60,000 nucleotides of DNA from Symbiodinium natans (GCA_905221605.1 CAJNDS010002057.1:280013-340012); one strand, 5' to 3'. Positions 11,168-21,569 are shown, numbered from the stretch's first letter. The notes: generated by a model not told the origin, from the sequence alone. Program-made: numbers and translations.

Positions 11168-11292
11168 GGATTTGCGGCCCGCGGTAGTATAACACAGGGG
11201 CCTTAGTCTGTTTAACAGGGTTTTGGGCGGTTCTTGTAGTATATTTATAAGAAGGGCCATAAGGAAATACAATTAATGATTATTCCGACCCC
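11168..11292. mobile_element. MITE family 6 copy
   Basis: Its reverse complement begins GGTCGGAATAATCATTAATT and matches the + copy near 29582 (GGTCGGAATAATTACTACTA) over most of its length. Other relatives are near 41960 and 46430. Confidence 0.7.
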
Positions 11293-11317
11293 TATATTAA
11301 TCCTAAACCCGACACCC

Positions 11318-11612
11318 GCAGACCCTCGGCCAGGGCTTCGCGGAGACAGGTGGCTACCAATCTGCGCCTCGGAGCCTGGTTAGCCTTGTAGGAGACTAAT
11401 GGCTTCGGGTTTAGGGCTTAGGGCTTAGGGCTTAGGGCTTAGGGGTTAGGGTTTAGGGTTTAGGGTTTAGGGTTTAGGGTTTAGGGTTTAGGGTTTAGGG
11501 TTTAGGGTTAGGGTTTAGGGTTCAGGGGTTTATTAGGGTCGACCTAGACTCCTACATCACGCGCATAAGAGTGACCTCCGCACCCGTTGTTTCGGGCCTC
11601 TGGGGCCCATTT
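11318..11612 (+). CDS. Two exon-like islands around a TTTAGGG run
   Basis: 11318-11398 reads TLGQGFAETGGYQSAPRSL to a stop. 11538-11610 reads DLDSYITRIRVTSAPVVSG to a stop. A long TTTAGGG tract (about 11400-11520) separates them. Edges do not clearly match the AG|G rule. Confidence 0.25.
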
Positions 11613-11639
11613 TGAGGGACTTTGAGTGCGGGACTTTTA

Positions 11640-11757
11640 TGGTGATGTGGGGGTTTCCGAGGTGCCCTTTTTTTGGGGGGGGGGGGGTCCCTTTAAGGGA
11701 TTCTACTCGATTTGGGGTATAAAAGGAGTACCCCGATTTTGGGAAATAACCATGTCG
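11640..11757. mobile_element. MITE family 5 copy
   Basis: GGGTTTCCGAGGTGCCC with a T/G homopolymer on the left, AGTACCCCGATTTTGGGAAATAACC on the right, and GGGGTA in the middle, as in the copy at 22037. Confidence 0.55.
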
Positions 11758-11759
11758 GG

Positions 11760-11790
11760 TTCAACACCTTGGCTGCGCCAAGGTGTTGAA
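11760..11790. other. Perfect short hairpin
   Basis: TTCAACACCTTGG and CCAAGGTGTTGAA are perfect inverted repeats with a 5-base loop. The right arm overlaps the start of the next exon. Confidence 0.9.
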
Positions 11791-11863
11791 CCCGTCAGAG
11801 CTTCAAAGCCTCGCAACCTCGGACCTCGCCCGAGTGGCGGCCTTCTTGCGCTCCGACGCCTGA
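11783..11863 (+). CDS. Probable terminal exon, unknown protein
   Basis: AG|G at 11781-11783 opens VLNPSELQSLATSDLARVA and the frame ends at TGA 11861-11863, about 155 bp before the sirtuin start codon. It looks like the C-terminus of the upstream gene. The family is not recognised. Confidence 0.45.
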   Translation: MLNPSELQSLATSDLARVAAFLRSDA

Positions 11864-12018
11864 GCCTTCCCTGCAAAGGGGCGGGTTGGGAAGGGTTAGT
11901 GTTGGTTTCTTGAAAATTATTGGTTTAGGGTTTATAGGGTTTAGGGTAGTTGCGAAAGACGTATAGACCCCAAGCCTTCAAATAAAGGAACAGTACTGGG
12001 GCTGAAGCTCAGCTCTCA

Positions 12019-15000
12019 ATGAGCCTTGGCAACCAAGGCAAGTCGGTGTTCGTGCTCACCGGCGCTGGCGTCTCGACTGGCGCCGGCATTCCCGATTTTC
12101 GGTCGGCCGGGGGTCTCTATGATACTAGGTGGGCCCTTGGGACATTTTATATTTTCCCTTGTTGTGTTTAAGAGGATCATACTCATATTCATGAATATTT
12201 TTCAGAGGGTTTAAACGGCCATATCCTAGGATACCGTGCGCCCTGACCTCATCACAGCGAGCTTTCTGCAGCGCCAGAAGATGCGAATGGATCCCACTTA
12301 CGTGGTTGAGAGGGACATGTTCTTCCAAAATGCCTTCCCCTACCTGGAGGTCAGGCGGCCCTTCATCCTCGGCACCCACCAGCAGCAGTGGAAGGCAACC
12401 ATTTCCCACTGGTTCATGAAGTTTCTGGAAGAGGAGGGCAAGCTGAAACGCCTTTTTACCCAGAACATTGACGGCTTGGATTACCAGGCCGCTTTGCAGC
12501 AAATGGTAAGGTGACTGTTTTCTCCCCAGACCCGAATTTTGATGGACCATTCCCCCCACCCCCCTGCCAGACTGGCATCTCGCCGGGACGGGTCACGAAC
12601 GTCCACGGCAGCATCGCGCGCGTGTCCTGCGAAGGCTGTGGACAGGAGATGCCGTTCGACGATTTCTGCACCCAAGTCCGTGCCAACATAAAGGACACAG
12701 AGCAAGTGATCGCATCGCAGGTCACTTTCGGGCATAAGGAACCGAAGCCTACTACATGAGCCTAGATGTTTTCGAAGATTATTTTCTTATCAGCCGTGTA
12801 TAAACATCATATGGGCGTTATCCGCAAACCCTTGTCTTCTTTTTTTAATGGCGAATATTTTATATAGATTTCTGCTTGTTTTTTAGTATCCGCGAAAGGC
12901 CCGCGAAAGCGCGGCGGAAGGCGCCGCGAAAGGGATAATCTGGTTGATAAAAAAAATATCATGCCCCTTAACCCTCAAACCCCAAACAAGTGCGTTTAGG
13001 GACCGCCCCTAAACGCACCCGTGGTGCAGGTTTCAGCCTATTTGGGGTTCATACTGATAGAATTTCCTGTCTCTTAAGCCGCAAACCCCAATGCGAGTGC
13101 GTTTAGGGACCGCCTCTAAACACACCCATAGTGCAGGATTCAGCTTATTTGGGGCTCATATTGATAGAACATCCTGCCCCTTAACCCCCAAGCCCCAATG
13201 CGAGTGCGTTTAGGGACCGCGCCTAAACGCACCCATTGTGCAGGTTTCAGCCTATTTGGGGTTCATACTGATAGAAAAATCATCCTGTCCCTTAAGACCC
13301 CAATGCGAGTGCGTTTAGGGACCGCACCTAAACGCACCCATTGTGCAGGTTTCAGCCTATTTGGGGTTCATACTGATAGAATATCCTGTCTCTTAAGCCG
13401 CAAACCCCAATGCGAGTGCGTTTAGGGACCGCCCCTAAACGCACCCATAGTGCAGGCTTCAGCCTATTTGGTAGAACATTCTGCCCCTTAACCCTCAAGC
13501 CCCAATGCGAGTGCGTTTAGGGACCGCGCCTAAACGCACCCATTGTGCAGGTTTCAGCCTATTTGGGGTTCATACTGATAGAATAATTATCCTGTCCCTT
13601 AAGCCTCAAACCCCAATGCGAGTGCGTTTAGGGCCCGCCTCTAAACGCACCCATTGTGCAGGTTTCAGCCTATTTGAGGTTCATACTGATAGAGTATCCT
13701 GCCCCTTAACCCTCAAGCCCGAATGCGAGTGCGTTTAGGGACCGCCCCTAAACGCACCCATAGTGCAGGTCTCAGCCTATTTGGGCTTCACACATACTTT
13801 GTTTGCTCCCCGACGAATGCATTTCAAACGCACCCATATGGGGCTTAGGGGATTTTATGCCTGATGCTTGAAAGCATTCGGGGATCAGGGGCAAAGTGCG
13901 TTTTGGAAGACTTCAAAAATGCACGCTGATCCCTGTCGAGTGCAAAAACGCAGGCTTGGATGGTTGATGGCACGTGCTGGAGAGCAAGATCTCCGCGACT
14001 GACCGCGAAAGTCCTCCCTGATTTCACGCTGTTTCTGAGAGGAAGCGCACGCTGAAAATGGCGAAAGGCACGCGAAAGGTCCGCGAAAGGGACGCGATTG
14101 GGCGACAGGTCCTGGAAAGGTATTGGCCAGCTGTGCTTCCAACTTCCATTAAATCTGGCTGATAGAATATCATGACGATTAGCCCTCAAACCCGAAACGA
14201 GTGCGTTTAGGGACCGCGTGCAAACGCACCCATGGTGCAGGTTTCAGCCTATTTGGGGTTCGTACTGATGGACTCTCATGCCCGTGCAAACGCACCCGTG
14301 GTGCAGGTTTCAGCCTATTTGGGGTTCGTACTAATGGACTCTCATGCCCCTGCACACCTCAAATCCAAGTGAGTGAGTTAAAACTGCACTATGGGTGCGT
14401 TTAGGGGCGGTCCCTAAACCGCATTGGGGTTTGAAGTGTTCAGGGGCATGAGAGTCCATAAGTACGAACCATAAATAGGCTGAAACCTGCACTATGGGTG
14501 CGTTTAGGGGCGGTCCCTAAACGCACTCGCATTGGGGTTTGAGGCTTAAGGGGCAGGATATTCTATCAGTATGAACCCCAAATAGGCTGAAACCTGCACA
14601 ATGGGTGCGTTTAGGCGCGGTCCCTAAACGCACTCGCATTGGGGTTTGAGGCTTAAGGGACAGGATATTCTATCAGTATGAGCCCCAAATAGGCTGAATC
14701 CTGCACTATGGGTGCCTTTAGGGGCGGACTGCTTTCAGCACATTGATTCCCCTTCTTGGGATGAGAGAGCAAAGTGCGTTTTGAGGGTCCTGGAAAACGC
14801 ACACTGGAGCTTGTATTTGGTTTTGTCGACCACTTGTCCACAAGCATTGAAATTAGCACATTGATTCCCCTTCTTGGGATGAGAGGGCAAAGTGCGTTTT
14901 GGGGGGTTTGGAAAACGCACCCAGCTTCCCTGCTGTATGTACTTGGTTATGTCGACTATATCATCGACGAAAACTCTATGATAGTTTTACGTCTCCGCGA

Positions 15001-17835
15001 AAGGGCGCGAAAGGTCCGCGAAAGGCGCGGCGCTTGGTGCTTTCCTGGGAACAAGAAAATCAGACAACCCCCATATCAACCGTCGCCCCAATAATGTTGA
15101 CCCGAACCGGCCCTCGCCCCTACACACTCGAAGTCAGCAGTCGCCGCGTCTCTGGTCCAGGAGACTACGACATCTCCAAGTTTCGAGCTTCGAGACCCCA
15201 ATCCCTAAAGTGTTAAACCCTAAACCCTAAACCCCAAACCCCAAACTCTAAACCCTAAACCCAGATCGACACCAGCCGACTCAACAGCCCCTAGGACCCA
15301 GAGTAGGCCCTTACTCCCTTTTTTTGGGGTTTGGGTTCCCTTTTCACCCCCTTTACACCAAAAAGGGAACCCTCTTACTTCCTGGGTTACTCCTGGGTCA
15401 CCCTAAACCCCAAGCCCTAAGCCCTAAACCCTAAACCCTAAACCCTAAACCCGGGATAATGAAATGGGGGCATTTAATGTTAGGGGCCTTAAGTCGGAGG
15501 ACATCTACAAAGTGGATCCTGAGGCTCCAGAGGAGTCCACCAACATCCCCTGCCCCTTGCGCGGCGCTTGAGAGCATGGTAGGGTTTCGGGTTTCGGGTT
15601 CAGGGTTTAGGGTTTGGGGTTTGGGGTTTGGGGTTTAGGGTTTAGGGCTTAGGGCTTAGAGTTTAGGCTTTCGGGTTTAAGGTTTAGGGCTTAGGGTTTG
15701 GGACTTGTGGTTTTTTATTAAAGCCCGAGACGAAAACCCGACTACTGCCTCTTCCCCTCGGCAAAGGTCCCTCCTGCAAGCGGCCCCTCGTGAAGCCCAA
15801 CACCATCCTCTTCGGAAGCTGCCTCCCAGAAGAGAGCTTTGGACCGCCAGAGGGTTTATGGTTTAGGGTTTAGGGTTTAGGGTTTAGGGTTTAGGGTTTA
15901 GGATTCAGGGCTTACAGGGCGTGTGGCTACCACATGGTTTCCGGGCGAACGGTTTAGGGTTTGGGGTTTAGGGTGTCCCGGCGGAGGTCTCGCGGTCAAC
16001 TCTTGCACAAGTTATACAAAGAGGTTTAGGACGTCGGGCTGTCAGAGTTTTGAATCGGTATATGCGCATTGTAGGACCTAAACCCTGAACCCTGAACCCT
16101 AAACCCTAAACCCGGTGGTTCAAGGTGAAATCCGGTGAAGCAAATGCTGTGCTGTGGCGCAGCCGAGGTTCTTCGAGCGAACTCCTGAGTTAGGCCAAGC
16201 TGATCTTCTCCTCGTGGCAGGCCTGAGCAAAACCCCCAAACCCTATAACCTCAACGGCAACTTCGCAGTGTGTCCGTTTTGTGGGCGGCAGTTGCTGCCA
16301 CAGGTCCTCAGTACCTAATATAGGGTAATAGGGTAGACCATACACTCCTTGAAACGGCGCATGCCTGGAGGGAAGCAACAAACAACATAATTTCCATCTT
16401 CGACCCTATGCCCGAAGGTCCCCCAAGCCCGCAACTCGCCCGATGGCCCAATATTGGTGCCCCAAACTGTGTACGCTTGGAACTGGTTGGGCTTCGGCAA
16501 ACAGGCGCCCCTAAACCCTACACCTTGGGATGTTTTTTCTTATGACTTATAACTGACAGTCCTTAATAATTAGGGATTATAGTACCCCCTACTATAATCC
16601 CTGTTAAGGGCTGTTAGTATAAGGGGGAACACCCTAAACCCTAAACCCTAAACCCTAGACCCTAAAGCGCCTCAAGTTAAAAGCCTGGAACTCTGCCAGG
16701 CACCTCGCTGGTGGTTTCACCGGCCAACTCGGTCGTCAACGAGGCCGGCCGCAGTCGTTTGCTGTTTTCACGTTAGGGCTTGGGGGTTTTAGGGTTTAGG
16801 GTTCAGGGTTTAGGGTTTAGGTTTAGGGTTCAGGGTTTAGGGTTTGGGGTTTAGGACCCCCTCTATACAACCCCGCCCCTCTAGGTTCCCACCATATGTA
16901 AGCCTATTCAGGGCTACCTAAGCTTAATTCAGGGTGTTTAAGGTGGAAACCTAGGGGAGGGGGTAGTATAGAGGGGAGGTAGTAGGGGAACCCATGATGC
17001 TTGCCTCATCCCCTTCAGCTGAAATAGCATCAGCCAAAGAACTACGCAATGCACTGGAAGGCCATAAACCGGGAGTTCCTCTGCCCCCGTCCATCCCCTG
17101 CAGAAAAGTCACAGGTGCCGAGCAGCTGCATGCGGGTGATCGTCAACCGTGAGCAGGTGCCTGTTGTGATCATAGCGGGGATGTTATTTTTTTTGCAGAG
17201 TCTTCTGGTCTTGGCAAACACCATCGAAGCACCCTAAACCCGAATAAACAAGTTTAGGGTTTCGGGTTAGGGTTTAGGGTTTCGGATTTAGGGTTTAAAG
17301 CACTTGGTACAGTGCAGGTGGGCCGTGACTTGGGCATCGACTATGGGATCTCCGCCGCACGAGATATCTGGTCTGGCGAGAGAACTTGCGATGAGATCCA
17401 TGGCCCCAGCTGGTCAGTTGTCTAACGTATTGTCCCCTTCTGGGGGTTCCCAGCCGACAAGGGGCGAGCCCTCAAGGGTAAGGCCTGAACCCCTAAGGCA
17501 AGACCGGAACCATAGCAAAGGAAGCCCAGACCCGAAACCCTGAACTTTACACCCCACCCCGAAAGGGAAGCACCGTGAGCTGTCAAGCCGAGTCGTCCTA
17601 AAAGGATGAGTCCTGAACCTTACGCCCTGAACCCTCCATGAAGGTGTTTTATGAAGTCTAAGGTTTTAGGATTTTAGGGTTTAGGGGTTTGGGGCTTAGG
17701 GTCTTACACCAGCAACATCAAGCGTCCCATGCTTTGTTGTGGCCAAGGACTTTTCTGGAGCTGATCAAGCTTATGGGGTGGCAGGATCGGCTCCGGAGGA
17801 TTCTGGGCTTGCGCTTAGAAGACCCTGAACCCTAA
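12019..17835 (+). CDS. Sir2-family NAD-dependent protein deacylase (sirtuin)
   Basis: Predicted role: removes acyl groups from lysine using NAD+. Ten exons: 12019-12120, 12230-12505, 12571-12693, 15500-15551, 15767-15845, 16168-16220, 16700-16743, 17115-17156, 17318-17394, 17748-17835. They total 936 bases, 311 codons plus TAA. Visible motifs: NAD loop GAGVSTGAGIPDFR (residues 15-28), QNIDGLD (112-118), catalytic His in VHGS (138), zinc pairs CEGC (146-149) and CPSC (185-188), KPNTILFG (194-201), GTSL (229-232), VNRE (253-256). Length fits a single-domain sirtuin. The second zinc pair is only restored by splicing a GC intron. Introns 1, 3 and 9 start GA; 4-7 start GC; 2 and 8 start GT; all but intron 2 end AG|G. 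The stop lies in a telomere-like CCCTAAA unit. Intron 1 is an introner; intron 3 (2.8 kb) holds a satellite. Confidence 0.93.
12126..12229 (+). mobile_element. Introner element forming sirtuin intron 1
   Basis: TAGGTGGGCCCTTGGGACAT ... GGTTTAAACGGCCATATCCTAG, imperfect terminal inverted repeats, flanked by GATAC at 12121-12125 and 12230-12234. Taking GATAC...CCTAG as a GA-AG|G intron keeps the sirtuin frame exactly (Y-D-T-V). Canonical GT at 12129 would break the frame. Confidence 0.88.
12892..12945. repeat. GCGAAAG-rich cluster
   Basis: CCGCGAAAGGCCCGCGAAAGCG and similar GCGAAAG units, inside sirtuin intron 3. The motif recurs at about 14065-14100 and 14990-15035, bracketing the satellite arrays. 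Confidence 0.7.
12985..13800 (+). repeat. 107-bp satellite array, direct
   Basis: TGCGTTTAGGGACCGC starts units at 12991, 13098, 13205, 13310, 13417, 13512, 13623 and 13730, spacing 95-111 and mostly 107 bp. Each unit contains GTTTAGGG and CCCTAAAC as a close inverted pair. Open frames here are repeat translations, not genes. The array lies in sirtuin intron 3. Confidence 0.92.
13801..14389. repeat. Spacer and degenerate satellite units
   Basis: Contains CAAAGTGCGTTTTGG units, a GCGAAAG cluster and two shortened satellite units at about 14200 and 14290. No gene. Confidence 0.7.
14390..14740 (-). repeat. 107-bp satellite, inverted copies
   Basis: About four units in reverse orientation (GGGTGCGTTTAGGGGCGG near 14393, 14498, 14602, 14706), making a large imperfect inverted repeat with the upstream array. 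Confidence 0.88.
14741..15035. repeat. Tandem CAAAGTGCGTTTT units and GCGAAAG cluster
   Basis: TTGATTCCCCTTCTTGGGATGA precedes CAAAGTGCGTTTT in two tandem copies (about 14743 and 14858), then a GCGAAAG cluster. Confidence 0.7.
15295..15399. mobile_element. MITE family 4 copy
   Basis: GACCCAGAGTAGGCCC at the left mirrors GGGTTACTCCTGGGTC at the right, with GGGTTCCCTTTT and AAAAGGGAACCC inside. Relatives at 21779 and 51776. Lies in sirtuin intron 3. Confidence 0.75.
16525..16632. mobile_element. MITE family 1 copy in sirtuin intron 6
   Basis: TTGGGATGTT, AGTCCTTAATAATTAGGGATTA, then ATAATCCCTGTTAAGGGCTG and AAGGGGGAACACCC. The right TTGGGATG end has merged into CCCTAAA repeat. Confidence 0.8.
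16855..16981. mobile_element. Fold-back element in sirtuin intron 7
   Basis: CCCCTCTATACAACCCCGCCCC and CTAGGTTCCCACC on the left mirror GGTGGAAACCTAG and GTAGTATAGAGGGG on the right. Confidence 0.75.
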
Positions 17836-18180
17836 ATCTTGCCTAGCCAAGTGGCCCGTACCCTGGTATGTCAAGCCGATGAAACCACGTCCCAGACTGT
17901 GAAGACCATGGAAACCCCGAAAACTTGCCGGGGAGTCTGCAACTTGAGGAGGGGATCGCGAGGAGGGGAACCAGGGGTTCCCATAGGATACCTGTGACGC
18001 CACACGACCGAGTGCGGAGGCGAGCTATGATAACGTAGTCCAAGTTCCTCTAACAGCAAACCCCAAACCCTGAACCTTAAACCCTAAACCTAAACCCGAA
18101 ACCCTAAACCCTAAGCAAACCGAGGATCCGGCACCTGCTGCCGGAGAGCAACCGGGAGATGATCCAGGACCGGTAGTAGG
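17836..18180 (+). CDS. Exon-like islands after the sirtuin
   Basis: 17842-18000 is open on + (VARTLVCQADETTSQTVKTM). 18123-18177 follows AG|G and reads IRHLLPESNREMIQDR to TAG. Telomere-like repeats lie between. Gene identity unknown. Confidence 0.3.
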
Positions 18181-18294
18181 AGCGTTGAACAGCACATTTA
18201 TTGGGCCTTAGGTCCTTTTGGTGTCTTAAAACCCTATATCCCAGACCCTAAACCCGGTTCCTTATACAAATCTGGTGCCTATTTGTGTGTTGCT

Positions 18295-18565
18295 AGGGCT
18301 GAGCAGCTGCTGGTTCTCATCTCGGTTCTCATGTCAATGCCTTACATCAGGGTGGCTTTTACTCGGGATCCCCCTTTGCGGTACCACTTGGGATGTTCCC
18401 CTTGTATTAAACGTCCGCATTAGGGATTCTAGTACCTCCATTCATAATCCCTATGAAGGACTGTCAGTATAAGGGGGAACATCCCAAGGTAACACTATCG
18501 AAAAGCACGACTCCAGCTGGAGGACCTGTGAAATGCCTCAGCCTCTCTGGGAGGCTGACGCCTGA
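18295..18565 (+). CDS. Exon-like sequence interrupted by a MITE
   Basis: Open + frames flank the MITE at 18387. Reading GTACC...CCAAG as a GT-AG|G intron gives a continuous frame through CGNTIEKHDSSWRTCEMPQP. A second frame (EQLLVLISVLMSMPYIRVAF) is also open on the left, so the true frame is unsettled. Confidence 0.35.
18387..18487. mobile_element. MITE family 1 copy with 7-bp target duplication
   Basis: CTTGGGATGTTCCCC to GGGGGAACATCCCAA, 101 bp, flanked by GGTACCA (18380-18386) and GGTAACA (18488-18494), one mismatch. Confidence 0.82.
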
Positions 18566-18776
18566 CGACTGATCTTGAGCTGGGCGAGGTATTTGCCCTG
18601 CTGCCAAAGGCAGCGCCCAAGACCCGAATTCCATGAACAATACCAATCTCGAGAATCATACATAGAATAGGGATGACAACGTTGATCATGCAGTTATATC
18701 ATGAGAAAGCCATGCCGGATGTTGCGGCATATTCAAACTTCTGGTAGCAAAACCTGCGGGCATGGCCTGAAGACCT

Positions 18777-19085
18777 TTGTACAGAAATGAGGTTCGCTAC
18801 TCAGGCCGATGCTCGGCAACTCCGACTGCAGCCGAAAAAAAGCTGTTGGCACGTTTTCGGGCAGTGGCCAAGGCTACTTATCCTAAACGTTACTTAGGCC
18901 CTAAAGTTCGCAACCGTTTACATGAACCCCCAAACTACCAAACCGTGAACCACACCACGCTAACCCCCCCCCCCCCCCACACCGGCCATGCCGTTTTGTA
19001 TGTGTGGAGGCTCTCTATGCCACCTGGACAACCAGCGAGTCCTTGTTGGGCCATCTTGCTGCAAGGAAGAGCGATTATGTGCTAG
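18777..19085 (+). CDS. Hypothetical frame, 102 codons
   Basis: Open from ATG to a stop, with a basic helical-looking segment (EKKLLARFRAVAKATYPKRY) near the N-terminus and low-complexity Pro in the middle from a C homopolymer. No family. May be an exon with the wrong ends. Confidence 0.3.
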   Translation: MYRNEVRYSGRCSATPTAAEKKLLARFRAVAKATYPKRYLGPKVRNRLHEPPNYQTVNHTTLTPPPPHTGHAVLYVWRLSMPPGQPASPCWAILLQGRAIMC

Positions 19086-19434
19086 TAAGGATGTACCCTA
19101 TAAACCCTAAACCGTAACCGTATAAACCCTAAATCTTAAACCAGGGCTTAGGGTTCATGGGATTTAGTGAGAAGAATGCTTTTCGAGGCTTCAGGTTTAG
19201 GCGTCCGCCTGTGCACTGTAATGTTGAAGTTTTAGGGTTTAGGGTTGAAGTTTTAGGGTTTAGGGTTTCAGGTTTAGGCTGAGGATGTGCTATGTGTGGG
19301 CTCTTGCTCAGTCTTGCTGAGGCTAGGGATGCGTTGAGGGGCATCGGGTGTCTTTAGGGCGCTGTGGGGCTTAGCGGCTTCGGGCCTTCTAGGACGTTTA
19401 CACCCCAAACCGTAAACCCCTCGCAAGTGAAGGC

Positions 19435-20333
19435 ATGTTTGGGAGTCTTGTATTTCAATACCGAAAACCAAGAAAACGGGAGTCGGAAGAGTGGGCTATG
19501 CGGTCAGTTCTCTATGTACGGAGCTTCATGAGGGCGCTGGAAGAGGACCCTAATGTTGAAGAACCCTTAGCGTGCGCTCTAAGGGCGTCAGGGTATCCCG
19601 GCTTCGCGGACCGATGTTTTGTGGTTGTAGTGTTGGGAGACGAGTTTGCAATTTCAGCCTTCTCCTGGGTTTAGGGTTTAGGGTTTAGGGTTTAGGGTTC
19701 AGGGTTTAGCTACGTCTTTCAGGCTGTCAGGTTTGGTGATGCAGGAGCGCAGAGCACGTTAGCATGGTCGAGCCCATGTGGCAGGACTCTGCTTCCCAAG
19801 GTTCCTTGCCGATACGACCAGTGTTCGTAGACCCTACACCATATGTCCCAAACCTCAAACCCTAAACCCAAAACCCGAAACCCTAAACCCTAAACCCTTA
19901 AACCCTAAACCCCAAACCCTAAACCCTAAACCCTACTCGCCTTCACCAGGCCTGGGCATGTCTTCGGGCTTGGTTTTTGCAGCCTCCACGCTTTTGGCAG
20001 ACACCCACCGCCGCATTGTTCCCTGGCGCACCCTTTGTTTTAGGGTTACAGGGTTTAGGGTTTAGTTTTAGGGTTACAGGGTTTAGGGTTTAGGTTTAGG
20101 GTTTAGGGTTGAGGTTTTAGGGTTTTAGGGTTTTGGGGTTTGAGGGTCTTAGGGTTTAGGGTTGAGGGTTTAGGGTTTAGAGTTTATGTTAAGCTGTGTT
20201 TTGGAATACTATACTTTAACATGTTTTTGATTCTAGGTTCCTGTTGTGGCTACTGATATCTCAACAGTATATACTTTTTTTCCAGCGTCTACTCCGGTAG
20301 GGGTTCCCTGGCGCATTTTTCTCCCTCTCTCAG
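19435..20333 (+). CDS. Multi-exon gene, unknown function
   Basis: Exons 19435-19662, 19723-19800, 19950-20017 and 20301 to about 20330 join in phase. Donors are GT; acceptors are AG|G. The first exon contains EEWAMRSVLYVRSFMRALEE, the second AVRFGDAGAQSTLAW. The introns hold TTTAGGG or CCCTAAA tracts. The last intron is bounded by a 13-bp direct repeat, GTTCCCTGGCGCA, at 20018 and 20303. No domain recognised. Confidence 0.42.
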
Positions 20334-20486
20334 GTCGCCCCCCCCCCCCCCCCCTCCAAGAGTTTCATATTCCCTAAACCCTCAACCTCAAACCCTGAAA
20401 CCTTAACCGGTACACAGGGAAACATTTGACATTGCGGGGGCTTGGAGTTGGAGAGTTGGATGATAAACCCTAAACCCTCAAATCGG

Positions 20487-21110
20487 TGCTCAGGAGCCCG
20501 GGTGGCAGTTCACCTGGTACGCTCTCTGCATCAACTGTGGGCTTAGCTTTCTCTCCACCGCCGTGGCGGTGCCGTGCCCCAGAAGCATGAATGGACTTTG
20601 CCTGGACCACCTCGGGCTCAATTAGGGGCACCGATGGTGGGTACAAAGCCCTAATCACCCAAATCCAAAGAACTCCTAAAGCCCCGAAATCCCAAAATCA
20701 ACCCTAAAAAGCCCCCGAAGTTCTTGAACATTTAAACACATGTGGCAGAAGTTGGGTATGGAGGGGACCCTTCTATCCCCCGGGTCTACGCTTGCCTCAG
20801 TCTTCGTTGCAGATCCGACCATCGTTGTTCCCTCCTTTAGGGTTTAGGATTTAGGATTCAGGGTTTAGGGTTTAGGGTTTAGGATTTAGTTCAGGGTTCA
20901 GGTTTCAGGGTTTAGGGTTTAGGGTTTAGGGGGCCAGTATGTCGGAGTAGGCCCCTAAAACCCCTCCAAAGCTTCACGGGCCTGCTTAGATTCAAGAAGC
21001 ATGCGTGTGATTGAAGGGCAAGCCGTGAAGCTGCACTTACAACCTGTTGAGCCCTTGCTGAGGTCACACATAGGCCTATGCACAAGTACACCTGAAGTTT
21101 CAACTGATGG
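20487..21110 (+). CDS. Exon-like islands, unknown
   Basis: Three open + stretches: 20487-20627 (EPGWQFTWYALCINCGLSF), 20742-20838 and 21001-21110 (MRVIEGQAVKLHLQPVEPLL). Telomere-like repeats separate them. Confidence 0.25.
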
Positions 21111-21449
21111 AAACCCTAAACCCCAAACCCTAAACCCTACACTCTAATTTCTCCAACAAGCAGCCAGTCCTTAGGGTGTACAAAGTTTCGGGTTTCGGTC
21201 GTGGGACTACCTTCAACCCCTAAGGTTGCATACCTATTTGGGTTTGGGGCCCCTTTTCAAAGATCCTCTAAGGGAATATAGGGCCCATATTCGGAGTACA
21301 TGAAGGGAAGGGGTACATTCTTAGCGGTCCTGGCTTGATTCCCTTGACTCGAGTGGATTTCATCTTTAGGGGGTTTAGGGTTTCGGGTTTAGGGTTTAGG
21401 GGGTGCTTTTTCTTTGTGAAAAGCATGTGCAGACTACACACTGAAGAGA

Positions 21450-21569
21450 CTACAAGCTTCCAGAAGAGGCTTCAGCTAGAGCTTCTGACGATGGGGTGAA
21501 CATCACGGGCTTTCATGATTCTGTCTTCAGAATGGATGCACCTCTGCAACCTGACTGAGCTGCCTCAAA
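21450..21569 (+). CDS. Possible terminal exon
   Basis: Frame DYKLPEEASARASDDGVNIT continues to a TGA. Both neighbouring frames are also open for part of it. Family unknown. Confidence 0.3.

Noticed and set aside
13198-13738. Frames with a repeated peptide containing KRTHCAGFSLFGVHTDR
   Set aside because: Each is one translation of the 107-bp satellite; the period is not kept in frame and the array lies in an intron.
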